In this document: positions 19,401 through 28,980 of the stretch, piece by piece
Layout of the letters: each line of letters starts with the position of its first letter
Position numbering within the stretch: the stretch's first letter is position 1
Source: Gemmatimonadota bacterium
Lineage (GTDB): Bacteria > Gemmatimonadota > Gemmatimonadetes > Gemmatimonadales > GWC2-71-9
Direction of reading: 5' to 3'
Assembly (NCBI GenBank): GCA_003220795.1
Contig: QHTK01000044.1
Span: 1-64,000 of the forward strand
DNA: 64,000 nt
The notes under the pieces: generated by a model
What the model saw: the letters and a program-made list of their open reading frames with translations, nothing else
Told to the model about the DNA's origin: nothing
The model's database searches: none
Made by a program: the position numbers and the translations under genes

Positions 19401-19498
19401 ACGCGGTGCAGCAGTTCATTTTGCTGCTCGAGTTTGGAATCGAGCGCGACGACGGACCGCCGCTCGTCGCGCGCTGCCGGCGGGGCGAAGCGCTTTAG
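16412..19498 (+). CDS. Fused membrane transporter-like / spermidine synthase-like protein
   Basis: A protein of 1028 residues overlapping the E1 gene by 11 bp. The first 420 or so residues contain about 12 hydrophobic segments resembling a major-facilitator half ([19 protein letters not shown] opens it). The middle is a spermidine-synthase-type Rossmann domain: [10 protein letters not shown] (near 560), [24 protein letters not shown] and [10 protein letters not shown] (near 630), where the SAM-type nucleotide would bind. The last 230 residues are Ala-rich helical pairs like TPR repeats. Such fusions are common in soil phyla; whether they make polyamines or something else is unknown. The SEPSNPW variant, in place of the YDVIIxDxxDP of true SpeE, argues for another aminopropyl- or methyl-type reaction. 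Confidence 0.85.
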   Translation: MRSSAARAFAFLFFLSGATGLVYELLWVRLLYQGFGSTIQSVTTVVAAYMGGLGLGAWLLGRRADRHPRPAALYGRLEIAIGGFGLVSPLVLALVHRGYVAAAAAWHLSGGASVALRFGLAGLALLIPTTLMGGTLPVLTRAFMGADRAALKHSLGRLYGLNTLGAVLGTALAGFFLIEWVGIRASLWGTALVNLLIGASALRLPDPGAAGSPAGPVSEPEVHPSAPLLRRIALILLALTAFASLLDEIAWTRVLVMIVGGSTYAFTLVLLVFLLGIGAGSAVVARRSAPASETAADAAVAQAVTAAGAGVLFVVFGVLPRYIITVFQAQSLGATERLLAMGFAVGAVVLIPALGMGMTFPLLTDLVAPRNVARGADVGRAYALNTLGSIAGAVLTGFVLVVMLGTDLTLRIGVAINAAAALTLAVLAARGVAEGSAQHRRLRLRVLGAGSLASVGLAVALAAPRWSTRLIDLGPSIYARQPMNAAAVEDFLAHRGVRQLAFKEGWNATVSVWESGPGRTLKINGKADASDHGDMDTEILLGLAPAAARPGAARALVIGYGSGVTTRVLAGVPGMERVRVVEIEPAVLAMSRFFLHVNDTVLARSNVSVAVDDARSALQIDTARYDVMVSEPSNPWLAGVATLYTPEFFRIVRGRLADDGVFCQWVQLYQLPVSVVAGIVRNFTAVFPHVEIWFSSPGDVMLLGSARPLAYDPAWLGRLVGPHGALGELGREYLGVDQPADYFGHLLLGPTGVAELLKRPSVAHRDDLPRLEFVAARRFLDSRGTEGVFDSLVGMRAATQAADGASPFLFAKALTVRRGDPAALRYIDAARRARPGEPLWTVHAAAILLGLGDSTLADTALGRLVQTGRDPGAWLLSGLVATRREQGARAAALLSGALAAGADSAEAHAGLAVVAARAKDWPRAAVHARAALAAARGTLRHPYPREWLGDALTHFALEGPPRVADSLMRAAVAGRDGWSKLHELLAVAALRAGRCEDAVQQFILLLEFGIERDDGPPLVARCRRGEAL

Positions 19499-21354
19499 GC
19501 GCCGGTCTGCTCTCCCAGCACTTCCCGGATCTCGCCCGCCGCGGCGATCGCGTGGTCGACGTCGCGGGACAAGGCTCGGGCCTGCTGCGTGGCGTGCGTC
19601 AGATCGTCGAGCACCGCCGCCACCCCCGCCGATCGGAGCCGCAGCAGATCGAACCGCACGTTCTGCATCGCGAGCACGCACGATTCGATCTGATCCTCGA
19701 CGAGCTGCCGGCGCGTGATCAGGTCCGCGAGGGTCTGCCGCTGCCGCTGGAGCAGGTTGAGCTGGCGGTCGCGCTCCGCGCTCTCCGGCTCCCGCTTGGT
19801 CAGCGCGAGCTTCTCGTCGAGGCGCGCGAGCGCCCTCTGATCCACGTCGCCGCTCATGGCGTGCGCGGCACGCGCCAGGTCCTCGGCGCGCTTCAGCAGT
19901 CCGTCCACCGTGACGATCACGTCCGGGAGCAGCTTCCGTTCGGACTTGGGCACGCGCTCCATGATCTTGAGGATCGCCTTGCGGTCGTTCCGCGCCTGCT
20001 GTACCGCCGTCGCGAGGCGGCCGAACTCCTCCACCGTGGCGGCCGGGAGGTCCAGGGGGCGTGACCCCGCCGCAGCGAGCTGCGCCTCGGCCGACTCGGG
20101 CGCGGCCGGCCGGCGCAGCACGTCGCGCCACGAATAGCCCGCGCTCCAAAGCTTCATGTACATCGGCAGCAGGCCGAACGCGCCCCACGGTACCGCCACG
20201 AACAACGACCACCCGTGCCACCCCGTCGCCGCGTCGAATAGCAAGCAGCCGCCTGCCACCGACGCCCAGGACACGAAGCTCGACCGCATCTTGCGGACGA
20301 CGTCGGCTTCCCCCCCCCCGCCGCCCCCCGCCGTGAGCTGCACCGCCTCGCGCTGCGGGCGCGTCGGGCGCCGCCCACGCCCGCCCCCCACGTCGAACGG
20401 GCTGCGAGGGGCCGGGAGGGAGGGCGGCGGCGGGAACCGTGAAGCCCGCGCTGCCGCCCCGGCCGAGGGGCGGCGCGACCGGTACATGGTTGCGGTGCGC
20501 GCTTCCAGCGCCCGCCGCAATGCGTCCGCCGTGGGCCAGCGGTCTTCCGGGTCTTTCTCGAGCGAGCGCATCACGCACGCCGCCAGATCGTCGGGGCAAT
20601 CGTTGCACCGCTCCGTGACGAGCGGTGCCCGCTCCGTGATGTGCTTCATGAGGATGCCCGGCACGGTGGGCGCTTGGAACGGCAGCTCCCCCGTCAGCAT
20701 CTGATAGCTCACCACTCCCAGGCTGTAGATGTCCGAGCGGCCGTCGATTTCACGGTCTCCCGCGGCTTGCTCCGGGCTCATGTAGTGCGGCGTCCCGATC
20801 GCCACGCCCGTGGCGGTCAGTGTGGCCGAGCCGGTGGTCGAGGAGAGGGCCTTGGCGATCCCGAAGTCCGTCACTACGACGCGGCCCCGGCTTCCCTCGA
20901 GCAGAATGTTGTCCGGCTTCACGTCCCGGTGGATGATGCCGAGCGCGTGCGCCGCGCCGAGCGCATCGGACGTCTCGAGCATGATGCGGCGCGCCTCCTC
21001 CGAGGGCAGCCGGCCGCGCCGCTTCAACTTCGCCGCCACCGACTCGCCGTCCACGTACGCCATGACGAAGTAGACGAGCCCGTCGGGCCCTTCGCCCACC
21101 GAATGGATCGGCACGATGTGGGGGTGGGACAACCGCGCCGCGGTCTCCGCCTCGCGCAGGAACCGGATGCGGATCTCCTCGCGAAAGGCAAGCTCGGGAG
21201 GCAGGACCTTGATCGCCACTTGACGCTTCAGGCGCTCGTCCCGGGCCTTGTAGACGACCCCCATGCCGCCGCGACCGAGCTCCCCCTCGACGGTGTAGGA
21301 GCGTCCCAGCGCTTGGATCAGGCGTCCGGCGAGCGACTTGTCGGCGTCATTCAT
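19495..21354 (-). CDS. Membrane Ser/Thr protein kinase
   Basis: A protein of 619 residues. The N-terminal Hanks-type kinase is complete: P-loop GELGRGGMGVVYKARD, Lys49 in VAIKV, catalytic HRDVKPDN (Asp144), DFG (163-165) and GTPHYMSPEQAAG. A basic, proline-rich juxtamembrane stretch is followed by two hydrophobic segments (SWASVAGGCLLF and SLFVAVPWGAFGLLPM), then an extended charged coiled-coil tail that replaces the usual PASTA or beta-propeller sensor. It therefore probably senses through the membrane hairpin or a partner protein. Its stop overlaps the convergent upstream gene by 4 bp. A TAAATC-like -10 lies near 21385 on the minus strand. Confidence 0.93.
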   Translation of the reverse strand: MNDADKSLAGRLIQALGRSYTVEGELGRGGMGVVYKARDERLKRQVAIKVLPPELAFREEIRIRFLREAETAARLSHPHIVPIHSVGEGPDGLVYFVMAYVDGESVAAKLKRRGRLPSEEARRIMLETSDALGAAHALGIIHRDVKPDNILLEGSRGRVVVTDFGIAKALSSTTGSATLTATGVAIGTPHYMSPEQAAGDREIDGRSDIYSLGVVSYQMLTGELPFQAPTVPGILMKHITERAPLVTERCNDCPDDLAACVMRSLEKDPEDRWPTADALRRALEARTATMYRSRRPSAGAAARASRFPPPPSLPAPRSPFDVGGGRGRRPTRPQREAVQLTAGGGGGGEADVVRKMRSSFVSWASVAGGCLLFDAATGWHGWSLFVAVPWGAFGLLPMYMKLWSAGYSWRDVLRRPAAPESAEAQLAAAGSRPLDLPAATVEEFGRLATAVQQARNDRKAILKIMERVPKSERKLLPDVIVTVDGLLKRAEDLARAAHAMSGDVDQRALARLDEKLALTKREPESAERDRQLNLLQRQRQTLADLITRRQLVEDQIESCVLAMQNVRFDLLRLRSAGVAAVLDDLTHATQQARALSRDVDHAIAAAGEIREVLGEQTGA

Positions 21355-21625
21355 CAGGGTCCGGCCAGTGAGCGCCGCATAGATTTAGCCGCACGAGGCC
21401 CGCCCTGCAACCAGCCAAATGATTTGCACTTACGTTTCGACCCCTTGGTCTCTGGCGCCAAGCTGGCCGCCCGGCGCCCGATCGCCGGTGGCTAAACGGC
21501 AGCGTCTGCCTTATTGACCGCTCCGAGAGGAACGGACGTGTTCGTCCAAGCGTTGTTTGGTGGCACGGACGATGCTAAGGCAGTCCGGCCGTGAGGCTGT
21601 TGTCAACTCTCAACTGGAAGAACCT
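21355..21625. other. Intergenic region between kinase and lon
   Basis: This is the largest gene-free stretch (271 bp), separating two divergent genes. It holds an inverted pair CTTGG/CCAAG at 21444-21462 with a 9-base spacer that could bind a regulator, and AT-richer patches near 21420 and 21510. I cannot identify a convincing heat-shock promoter, CIRCE or full HspR site for lon. No small open frame looks coding. Confidence 0.4.
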
Positions 21626-24055
21626 ATGTCTGAACGCCTGACGCTCCCGGTGCTGCCGCTCCGGGAGATCGTACTGTTTCCGGGCGTGTCCACGCCGATC
21701 GGCGCGGGCCGTCCAACGACTTTGCGCGCCATCGAGGCGGCGTTGAAGGGCGACTCTCGCCTGATCTTCGGCGTGTCGCAGCGCGAGAACGTCGACCATG
21801 TCACGCCGGCCGTGCTGTACACGACCGGGACGATCGCCAAGATCAGCCAGATTCAGCGCGGGCTGGGTGGCGTGCAGCTGCTGTTGCACGGCGAGAAGCG
21901 CGGCGCGGCGGTGCATTATGTCGAGAACCAGGGGCACCTCGAGGCCGTGGTGCGGGAAGTAGAGGACCTGCCGCCATTGCGCCCCGACGATCCGGCGTTC
22001 GTGGGGCTGCACCGGGAGGCGCGCGAGCGTGCCGCGGAGCTGGGGCAGAAGTCCGGGTTGCCGGAAGAGGTCGTTCGACAGGTGCTCGAGGGCGTCTCCG
22101 ATCCCGGGCGTCTCGCCGACCTCGTGGCCGGCTACCTAGAGATCGACCCGGCCGAGCGCCAGGCGTTGCTCGAAACCCTCGAGGTCGAGGAGCGGCTGCG
22201 CCGGGTGCTGGTGCACGTGCAGCGTCAGATCGGCGTGCTCGACGCTCAGGAGCACATCAAGTCGCAGGTTCAGGAGGAGCTGGGCGAGCGCCAGCGGGAG
22301 CTGTTCCTGCGCGAGCAGATGAAGGCGATCCGGAAGGAGCTGGGCGAGGGGGACGAGACAAGTGACGTCGAGGAGCTGCGCAAGCGCCTCGCGGCGCTCC
22401 AGCTCCCCGACGCCGCCCAGAAGGAAGTGGAGCGCGAGCTGGCGCGGCTCGAGCGGGCGGCCCGGGACTCGATGGAAGCTCAGGTCATCCGCACGTATCT
22501 CGAGACTGTGGCCGAGCTCCCGTGGAACAAACGGGCCGAAGAGTCGCTCGACCTGAAGCGGGCGGCCGCCATCCTCGACGAGGACCACTACGGCCTGCAG
22601 GACGTCAAGGACGAGGTGCTCGAGTTCCTGTCGGTCCGGCAGCTGCGTCAGCGTACGCCGGAAGGCGACGCGCGCGGTAACGACGACGATAAGCAGTCCA
22701 AGGGATCGATCTTGCTGTTCGTCGGGCCGCCGGGCGTGGGTAAGACGTCGATCGCGAAGTCGATCGCCCGGGCGATGGGCCGGCCGTACGTCCGCATCTC
22801 GCTGGGCGGCGCCCGGGACGAGGCCGACATCCGCGGCCATCGCCGCACCTACGTCGGAGCGATGCCGGGCCGCATCATTCAGGGAATGAAGCAGGCCGGC
22901 GCCAAGAACCCCGTGTTCCTGCTCGACGAAGTCGACAAGCTGGGCGTCTCGTTCCAAGGCGACCCGGCGGCCGCGCTGCTGGAGGTGCTCGACCCGGCGC
23001 AGAACGACTCGTTCACCGATCACTACCTCGGGGTGCCGTTCGACCTCTCGGAGGTGTTGTTCGTCGCGACGGCGAACTTCCTGCAGTACATCCCGGCACC
23101 GCTGCTCGACCGGCTCGAGACCGTCAACTTCGCCGGCTACACCGAGCGCGAGAAGCTCGAGATCGCGAAGCGCTACTTGCTGACGCGCCAGCTGCAGGAG
23201 AACGGCCTGGCCCCGGGGCAGCTGACCGTGGACGACGCCGCGCTGAGCAAGATCATCACGAGCTACACGCGCGAAGCGGGCGTGCGCCAGCTGGAGCGCG
23301 AGATCGGCAAGCTGGCCCGCAAGGTGGCGCGTAGGGTGGCGGTGGGAGAGGTGGAGCGCCTCGCCGTGGACGCGTCTGATGTCGACGACTTGATCGGGCG
23401 GCCCAAGGTGCATCCGGAGCGCATGGCGCGCGAGGACGACTTGGGCGTCGCGACCGGCATGTACTACACGCCGGTCGGAGGCGACATCATGTTCGTCGAG
23501 GCGAGCGTGATGCGGGGCAAGGGCGAACTGGTGCTCACCGGCCAGCTGGGAGACGTGATGAAGGAATCGGCGCGCGCGGCGCTGACGTACGCGAAGAGCC
23601 ACGCCGATCAGCTCGGCATTCCGGAGGAGGCGCTCGCCGAAACGGACGTGCATATCCACGTCCCCGCCGGCGCGATCCCGAAGGACGGTCCGTCCGCGGG
23701 CGTGACGATGGCCACGGCGCTGGTGTCCGCGCTGTCGCGGCGGCCGGCGCGCCACGACGTGGCGATGACCGGCGAAATCACGCTGCGCGGCCGGGTGCTG
23801 CCCATCGGAGGCGTCAAGGAGAAGGTGCTGGGCGCGGTCCGCGCGGGCCTTCGGACCATCGTGCTCCCTAAGGAGAACGCGGCCGACCTGGAGGACCTCC
23901 CCGAGGATGTGCGGAAGTCGCTCGAGGTGCACCTGGTTGAGGATTTGGGCGAGGTGCTGAGCCTGGCGCTGCGCGGCGCCCGGTTCGAAGCGGGCCACCT
24001 GGTATTCGAGGGACCCGTGCCGATCGAGCCCAGTCTCGTGGCGAAGCAAAACTAG
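21626..24055 (+). CDS. lon: ATP-dependent protease Lon
   Basis: A protein of 809 residues from ATG 21626 (GGAAG 10 bases upstream); the earlier in-frame codons are not Lon-like. The N-terminal substrate-binding domain opens with [16 protein letters not shown]. The AAA+ module has Walker [10 protein letters not shown] near 368 and Walker B FLLDEVDK. The peptidase domain has the Ser690/Lys733 dyad ([10 protein letters not shown] and [10 protein letters not shown]). It degrades misfolded and regulatory proteins in the cytoplasm. The length is that of the LonA class. It is monocistronic, ending at a strong hairpin. Confidence 0.96.
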   Translation: MSERLTLPVLPLREIVLFPGVSTPIGAGRPTTLRAIEAALKGDSRLIFGVSQRENVDHVTPAVLYTTGTIAKISQIQRGLGGVQLLLHGEKRGAAVHYVENQGHLEAVVREVEDLPPLRPDDPAFVGLHREARERAAELGQKSGLPEEVVRQVLEGVSDPGRLADLVAGYLEIDPAERQALLETLEVEERLRRVLVHVQRQIGVLDAQEHIKSQVQEELGERQRELFLREQMKAIRKELGEGDETSDVEELRKRLAALQLPDAAQKEVERELARLERAARDSMEAQVIRTYLETVAELPWNKRAEESLDLKRAAAILDEDHYGLQDVKDEVLEFLSVRQLRQRTPEGDARGNDDDKQSKGSILLFVGPPGVGKTSIAKSIARAMGRPYVRISLGGARDEADIRGHRRTYVGAMPGRIIQGMKQAGAKNPVFLLDEVDKLGVSFQGDPAAALLEVLDPAQNDSFTDHYLGVPFDLSEVLFVATANFLQYIPAPLLDRLETVNFAGYTEREKLEIAKRYLLTRQLQENGLAPGQLTVDDAALSKIITSYTREAGVRQLEREIGKLARKVARRVAVGEVERLAVDASDVDDLIGRPKVHPERMAREDDLGVATGMYYTPVGGDIMFVEASVMRGKGELVLTGQLGDVMKESARAALTYAKSHADQLGIPEEALAETDVHIHVPAGAIPKDGPSAGVTMATALVSALSRRPARHDVAMTGEITLRGRVLPIGGVKEKVLGAVRAGLRTIVLPKENAADLEDLPEDVRKSLEVHLVEDLGEVLSLALRGARFEAGHLVFEGPVPIEPSLVAKQN

Positions 24056-24073
24056 CCGCTGCGCCGGTCGGAG

Positions 24074-24104
24074 CAGGGCCCCCGGGAGTTCCCCGGGGGC
24101 CCTG
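24074..24104 (+). terminator. lon terminator
   Basis: A perfect 13-bp stem (24074-24086 with 24092-24104) around the loop AGTTC, 18 bases after the lon stop, followed by ACGTTTGTG. The stem is almost pure G+C. Confidence 0.8.
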
Positions 24105-24171
24105 ACGTTTGTGCAACCTTTTCCGGGGGGCGCGCGTCTAAATCCCGGTATCCCAGACCAAAGGTCCCGGT

Positions 24172-26715
24172 ATGCCGGTGGCTGTTCCCATGCTCGCCCT
24201 CATGATCGTCGTGCAGGCGAACGGCAGCTCCGGCGCCGAGACCCCGCCGGCCCGGACGCCTCCCCCCACGTCCAACAGCGTCGCCGCCCGGCGGGCCGTG
24301 CGCGCGGTCGTCATCGACGGCAAGGACGACGACGAGGTGTGGCGCGAGGCACCGGCGATCACGGCGTTTCGCGAGTTCTCGCCGCGCGAGGACGGCCCCC
24401 CCCGATTCCCCACGGAAGCCAAAGTCGCCTATGACGATCACAACTTCTACGCCTTCATTCGCGCCTTCGATCCGCATCCCGACAGCATCCTGAAGATTCT
24501 CGCCCGCCGCGACGTCCGCGCTCCGACCGACCAGCTCAAGATCGTCATCGACTCCTACCACGACCGCCGCACCGGGTACGAGTTCGCGGTCAACCCCGCC
24601 GGGGTGAAGCGCGATTATGCGATCTACAACGACAATAACGAGGACGATGCCTGGGACGGCGTGTGGGAGGTGGCGGCGACAGTTGACTCACTCGGTTGGA
24701 CAGCGGAGTTCCGGATTCCGCTGTCGCAGCTGCGGTACGCTCACGCCGACACCAACACCTTCGGCTTCGCCGTGTGGCGTGACATTCAGCGCTACACCGA
24801 GCGGGTCAGCTGGCCGGTATACCGGCAGTCCCAGTCGGGTTTCGCGTCCCAGCTCGGGGATGTGACGGGCCTCGTGGGACTGCCGGCGCCGCGTCGGCTG
24901 GAAGTCGCGCCGTACATGGTGACGAAGAACGTCTCCGTTCCCGTGGGCCCCGCTTTCGACCGTTCACAGAAGCTCACCGCGGGCGCCGACTTGAAGTATG
25001 GGCTCACGTCCAACGTGACACTCGACGCCACGGTCAACCCCGACTTCGGGCAGGTGGAGGCGGATCCCGCGGTCTTAAACCTCACGGCCTTCGAGACGTT
25101 CTTCCAGGAACGGCGCCCGTTCTTCGTCGCGGGAACGGGCGTGTTTCGCTTCGACGTCAATTGTAGCCAGGTGAATTGCAACGGGGAGCGGCTGTTTTAT
25201 TCGCGCCGCATCGGGCGGGCGCCGCAGCTCCCCGGGAACGACCCAAGCTCGCCCATCGCCACCACCATCTACGGCGCAGCGAAGGTGACCGGCCGGTTGC
25301 CAGGTGGTCAGACCGTGGGTGTGCTCGACGCCATCACGCAGCGCGCCACGGGCAGCTCCGATCGCACCACCGAGCCCGCCACCAACTACGCGGTGCTGCG
25401 CGGGCAGCAGGATTTCCGCAAGGGCCAAAGCGGCGTCGGCATGATGTTCACGGCAGTGAACCGCAGCCTCGACCCGCTGACGGAGGGCGGGCTGCGCCAC
25501 AACGCGTACGTCGGCGCGGTGGACTTCCGGCACCGGTTCCTGGGAAGCCGCTATCAGGTCTCGGGCTCGCTCGACTTGAGCCGGGTGACGGGCACGGCGG
25601 CGGCCATCACCGCGACGCAGCGCGACGCGGTGCACTACTACCAGCGGCCCGATGCCGGCCTGCCGTTCGACTCGACCAGGACCTCACTGGCGGGGGACGC
25701 GGAAGAGCTGCTGTTCGGCAAAGTGGGTGGAGGGATTACCCGGTTCGAGACGAGCTATCAGCGCCGGTCCCCGGGCTTCGAGGTGAACGACTTGGGCTTC
25801 CTGCTGCGCGCCGACCAGCAGAGCTGGAATACCTGGTTCGGAGTGCAGTCGCTCCATCCGAGCTCTCTGTATCAGACCGCGTTCTGGAACTTCAACTGGT
25901 GGCAATTCTGGACGGGCGCCGGGCTGCCGGTCGAGCGCGCCGCCAACACCAATGTCCACGTCCAGCTCAACAACCGCTGGTGGCTGCACGCCGGCACGAC
26001 ACTGGGCCACCTCGGCACGACCCTCGACGACCGCCGGGCTCGGGGGGGCCCGGCCGTGCGGGTCGATCCGATCGTCTCTTCCTGGGCGGAGTGGGATGGC
26101 GACAGCCGGCCGGTTGTAGTGCCCGCACTGTGGACGAATTATTGGCGCGGGGACGGCGGCCGGTCCGAGTCGGTCAACCTGGGCTCGCAGGTATCGGTCC
26201 GCATCGCGTCGCAGTTCAACACGACGATCGGGGTGAGCGCCACCCACAATATCGACAACACCCAGCCCTTCGACCCCGTCACCGACTCCACCGGCGCCAG
26301 GCACTATCCCGTGGCCCACCTGAACCAAAAGACCCTGTCACTGACAGGCCGGGTGGACTACACGATAACGCCCGACCTCACACTCCAGGTCTATGCACAG
26401 CCGTTCGTGAGCAAGGGCAACTATTCGAACGCGCGCGAGCTCGCTGCTCCGCGCGCCGCGGCGTACGACGACCGGTTCAAGCCGTACACCGGCACGCTCC
26501 AGAGCGGGTTCAACTTCAAGCAGTTCAATTCCAACGTCGTGCTGCGATGGGAATATCGGCCCGGCTCGACTCTGTTCGTCGTCTGGACGCAAGGGCGGCG
26601 CGACTTCCTCGGGGCGACGGGGCCGCGGTCGCTCGCCGGTGATTTCGGCGACCTCTTCACGCTCCACCCCAATAACACCTTCCTCGTGAAGGCGTCCTAC
26701 TGGCTGAACTGGTGA
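24172..26715 (+). CDS. DUF5916 outer-membrane protein with CBM9-like domain
   Basis: A protein of 847 residues. A hydrophobic leader (PMLALMIVVQANG) is followed by a carbohydrate-binding family 9-like domain (about 45-220): VVIDGKDDDEVWREAP, KVAYDDHNFYAFIRAFD, then WTAEFRIPLSQLRY. The remaining 600 residues alternate aromatic/polar as in a large beta-barrel, with the DUF5916 blocks TVNPDFGQVEADPAVLNLT and FFQERRPFF, and end in an aromatic strand (FLVKASYWLNW). The family is widespread in soil Gram-negatives and is thought to sit in the outer membrane; its substrate is unknown. ATG 24190 is an alternative start. Two bases of its neighbourhood (TCTAAAT near 24137) may form a promoter. Confidence 0.88.
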   Translation: MPVAVPMLALMIVVQANGSSGAETPPARTPPPTSNSVAARRAVRAVVIDGKDDDEVWREAPAITAFREFSPREDGPPRFPTEAKVAYDDHNFYAFIRAFDPHPDSILKILARRDVRAPTDQLKIVIDSYHDRRTGYEFAVNPAGVKRDYAIYNDNNEDDAWDGVWEVAATVDSLGWTAEFRIPLSQLRYAHADTNTFGFAVWRDIQRYTERVSWPVYRQSQSGFASQLGDVTGLVGLPAPRRLEVAPYMVTKNVSVPVGPAFDRSQKLTAGADLKYGLTSNVTLDATVNPDFGQVEADPAVLNLTAFETFFQERRPFFVAGTGVFRFDVNCSQVNCNGERLFYSRRIGRAPQLPGNDPSSPIATTIYGAAKVTGRLPGGQTVGVLDAITQRATGSSDRTTEPATNYAVLRGQQDFRKGQSGVGMMFTAVNRSLDPLTEGGLRHNAYVGAVDFRHRFLGSRYQVSGSLDLSRVTGTAAAITATQRDAVHYYQRPDAGLPFDSTRTSLAGDAEELLFGKVGGGITRFETSYQRRSPGFEVNDLGFLLRADQQSWNTWFGVQSLHPSSLYQTAFWNFNWWQFWTGAGLPVERAANTNVHVQLNNRWWLHAGTTLGHLGTTLDDRRARGGPAVRVDPIVSSWAEWDGDSRPVVVPALWTNYWRGDGGRSESVNLGSQVSVRIASQFNTTIGVSATHNIDNTQPFDPVTDSTGARHYPVAHLNQKTLSLTGRVDYTITPDLTLQVYAQPFVSKGNYSNARELAAPRAAAYDDRFKPYTGTLQSGFNFKQFNSNVVLRWEYRPGSTLFVVWTQGRRDFLGATGPRSLAGDFGDLFTLHPNNTFLVKASYWLNW

Positions 26716-26722
26716 TACGCGC

Positions 26723-27316
26723 TTAGCGGGCGGCCACCCCCTCCAGCACCAGCTTCACGGCGGCTTCCTTCCAGCGCTCGCGCAGCGCGGGCTCGTCCGC
26801 GCCGAGCGGCGGCGCGCTCGCCGCTATCAGGGACTCGAGGCCGAGGTATGCGACCATCAGCACCAGCGCTTGCGCCGCCGCTAGGTGAGGGTCCACGTCG
26901 TCCCGCACCTGACCCCGCCCCTGACCTTCCGCGAGCAGGATGACCAAGCGCTTGATCGCCGGCGCGAACGGGCGCGCGTCGGATCGGCCGGCTTGCGTGA
27001 GCAGCGTGACGAGGTCGGGATGGGCGGCGAGGAAGTCGAACTGCGCCGCCAGGGCGCCGGCAATGCGATCGAGCGGGCCGTCCCCGGCGATGGCGAGCGA
27101 GCCGAGCGCCTGCTCCAGCTGGGCGGCGCCACGCGTTAGCACGGCATTGAACAGCCCGCGCTTGGAGTGAAAGTAGTAGAACAACAGCTGCTTGTTGACG
27201 CCGGCCCGCCGGGCAATGTCGTCTACCCGCGCGCCGTCGAAGCCGCGTCTCGCGAACTCGTCTTGGGCAGCGGTGATGATCCGTAATGCTCTGGGGTTGC
27301 TGAGCTTAGGTTTCAG
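26723..27316 (-). CDS. TetR family regulator, start unusual
   Basis: About 197 residues. The N-terminal helix-turn-helix is intact (DEFARRGFDGARVDDIARRAG, split by me here at the turn; then VNKQLLFYYFHSKRGLF), followed by an Ala/Leu-rich ligand domain. No ATG, GTG or TTG precedes the HTH in this frame. Two readings work. In one, CTG 27316 starts MKPKLSNPRALRIIT, 12 bp after the hydrolase stop. In the other, ATG 27336 (MVEK) is joined by a one-base shift in the AAAA run at 27324-27327. Starting at the internal TTG 27184 would delete the DNA-binding domain and is rejected. Third gene of the TrmB/hydrolase/TetR operon; a perfect palindrome lies at its start. Confidence 0.75.
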   Translation of the reverse strand: MKPKLSNPRALRIITAAQDEFARRGFDGARVDDIARRAGVNKQLLFYYFHSKRGLFNAVLTRGAAQLEQALGSLAIAGDGPLDRIAGALAAQFDFLAAHPDLVTLLTQAGRSDARPFAPAIKRLVILLAEGQGRGQVRDDVDPHLAAAQALVLMVAYLGLESLIAASAPPLGADEPALRERWKEAAVKLVLEGVAAR

Positions 27317-27328
27317 GGCGTCATTTTC

Positions 27329-27344
27329 TCAACCATATGGTTGA
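27329..27344. promoter_or_regulatory. 16-bp perfect palindrome, likely TetR operator
   Basis: TCAACCATATGGTTGA reads the same on both strands and spans the end of the hydrolase gene and the ATG just upstream of the TetR coding region. The ACCATATGGT core is the kind of site TetR dimers bind, so this may be the autoregulatory operator. Confidence 0.5.
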
Positions 27345-28318
27345 TGAAATCTACACTTCCCGTCATGGGGGCGCCACCCCGCCCACGCGAGGTTCCCCGG
27401 AACCCGGGGCAAGCCCTCCTCGAGGAACTTGATCACCAGCCGATTCACCTCGTCGGGCACTTCTTCCTGCACCGAGTGCCCGGCGTGCCGCACCGAAAGG
27501 AACGCCGACCGATTGAGCTGAGCCGCCAGCGCCCGGCCCAAGGCGATGGGGATCCACCGGTCAGCCTCACCCCACAGCACCAGGGTGGGCGCGCCGATGG
27601 CGTCGAGGCGCCCCTCCAGCCCACCGAAACGGAACTCGCGCAACACGCCCCGCAGCGCGCGGCCGTAGGCGGCCTCGGCCACCGGCGCGTAATACTGATC
27701 GACGTCGGACTCTGTCACCTTGCGGGGGTCGGCGTACGTCGACCTGAGGAGCCGGGCTGCCAGGGCCCGACCCCGGAATGCGAGCATCAACGGGCCGACC
27801 ACGGGCCAGCGACCGACCCGGAACAGCAGCGGCTCGCGGGTGCCGAGCCCCGCCGCCGCCATCAGGACGAGTCCGCGCACGCGCGTCGGGAACGCGATCG
27901 CGACTTCCGCAGCGATCTCGCCTCCCATGGAGTGGCCGACCAGCACGGCGTCGGGGAGGTGCAGGGAGTCCATCAGCGCGACGACGAGGTGGGCGTAGGC
28001 CGCGTTGGTGTAACCGTGCGCCGGCTTGTCGGAGGAGCCGAATCCCAGCAGGTCGAGCGCGACGACCCGGAACCCGGCCGCCATGACCGGGGCGAGGTTC
28101 TTACGCCAGGCGTACATCGACGCACCGAGACCGTGGATGAAGAGTACCGGCGTTCCTGCGCCGGCATCGATGTAGCGGATCCTGAGATCGTCGATCCGCG
28201 CGAAGTGGGCCGTGAACGGCGTTCCCGTGGGGAACCGTTGGCCGTCTGGAATCGGGGCGGCGCGGCACGCGACTCCGAGCGTCACTAGAAGGGCGACCGC
28301 GGTGTGACGGCTGCTCAC
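27329..28318 (-). CDS. Alpha/beta hydrolase, lipoprotein
   Basis: A protein of 329 residues. I take GTG 28318, which overlaps the upstream stop as GTGA and gives a clean lipoprotein signal (SSRHTAVALLVTLGVAC); a longer in-frame reading overlaps the TrmB-like gene. The hydrolase motifs are FIHGLGASMYAWRKNL (oxyanion hole), VGHSMGGEIA (nucleophile Ser), WGEADRWIP (acid) and RHAGHSVQEE (His), as in lipase/esterase or haloalkane-dehalogenase-like enzymes. It would sit in the periplasm on a lipid anchor. Being between two regulators, it may act on the compound that one of them senses. Confidence 0.88.
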   Translation of the reverse strand: MSSRHTAVALLVTLGVACRAAPIPDGQRFPTGTPFTAHFARIDDLRIRYIDAGAGTPVLFIHGLGASMYAWRKNLAPVMAAGFRVVALDLLGFGSSDKPAHGYTNAAYAHLVVALMDSLHLPDAVLVGHSMGGEIAAEVAIAFPTRVRGLVLMAAAGLGTREPLLFRVGRWPVVGPLMLAFRGRALAARLLRSTYADPRKVTESDVDQYYAPVAEAAYGRALRGVLREFRFGGLEGRLDAIGAPTLVLWGEADRWIPIALGRALAAQLNRSAFLSVRHAGHSVQEEVPDEVNRLVIKFLEEGLPRVPGNLAWAGWRPHDGKCRFHQPYG

Positions 28319-28977
28319 GCGAGGTTGCGCAACGCGACCTGGGCGAGCGTGATGAGCAGTGGATGGGAGCTCCACAGCGCCGTAATCTGCTCGCCCGCGC
28401 CCGCGGCGGTCAGGAGCTGGGAGTCATCGATCAACAGTACGGTGGGGGTGGCCGCCGCGACCGTGCCTTTCACGATGCCCTCCGTTTCCGCGGACTCGCC
28501 CGCGAGCCGGACGTCGATCGCGGCCCGCGTTGCTGCGCGCCGCCACGCAGGGAGGGTGGGGCGCCACAACTCGGCGCTGAGAATGCCCTGGACGCTCCCG
28601 GTCGCCCGGGCGACGAGCTGTTGCACCACGTTCGCCACGGCCCGGGCGCCGGCCACGATCCGGGTCTCGGGCTCAGCGGGGTGGCTCGCGTCCTGGAGCG
28701 CGCGGCTCAGCCGGTCGAGCGCTTCTCCCTGCTCGGCGGCGAGCCGGGCGAGCAATGCGCCGGGGTCGGCGGGCCGGTAACGGGCCGGGCGCCCGGCTGC
28801 GCGCTGCGCGGCCCCCCGGCTGACCAGACCCTCGAGCGCCGCGTACGCGTTCGCTCGGGCGAGCCGCGTGACCCGGCCGACGCCGTACCCGGTCGCGGGG
28901 CCGAGGCGAAGCAACGCCGAATACACGACCGACTCGGTAGCCGTGAATCTGAACGGGGTGAGGTCGACGGTCGCCAT
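28315..28977 (-). CDS. TrmB-like winged-helix regulator
   Basis: A protein of 220 residues. The N-terminal winged helix (FTATESVVYSALLRLGPATG, then ARANAYAALEGLVSRGAAQR and the wing GRPARYRPADP) and the following coiled-coil helix match the TrmB/PadR-like architecture. The C-terminal half resembles the TrmB effector domain, with strands around PTVLLIDDSQLL. The phospholipase-like HKD residues of the full TrmB domain are not obvious. It is the first gene of the three-gene operon. A perfect 20-bp palindrome ends three bases before its ATG, suggesting autoregulation. Confidence 0.75.
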   Translation of the reverse strand: MATVDLTPFRFTATESVVYSALLRLGPATGYGVGRVTRLARANAYAALEGLVSRGAAQRAAGRPARYRPADPGALLARLAAEQGEALDRLSRALQDASHPAEPETRIVAGARAVANVVQQLVARATGSVQGILSAELWRPTLPAWRRAATRAAIDVRLAGESAETEGIVKGTVAAATPTVLLIDDSQLLTAAGAGEQITALWSSHPLLITLAQVALRNLA

Positions 28978-28980
28978 ACA

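Noticed and set aside
16364..20608. A minus-strand open frame of about 1400 codons
   Set aside because: It lies opposite the well-supported fused synthase and in another frame of the kinase; its composition is Arg/Ala/Gly-rich with no motifs, a normal shadow in GC-rich DNA.
21444..21462. CTTGG/CCAAG pair as an HspR-type HAIR site for lon
   Set aside because: Only five bases per arm match and the HAIR consensus is not met.
27184..27186. TTG at 27184 as the TetR start
   Set aside because: It falls inside the recognition helix region and would delete the DNA-binding domain, while the upstream codons clearly encode it.
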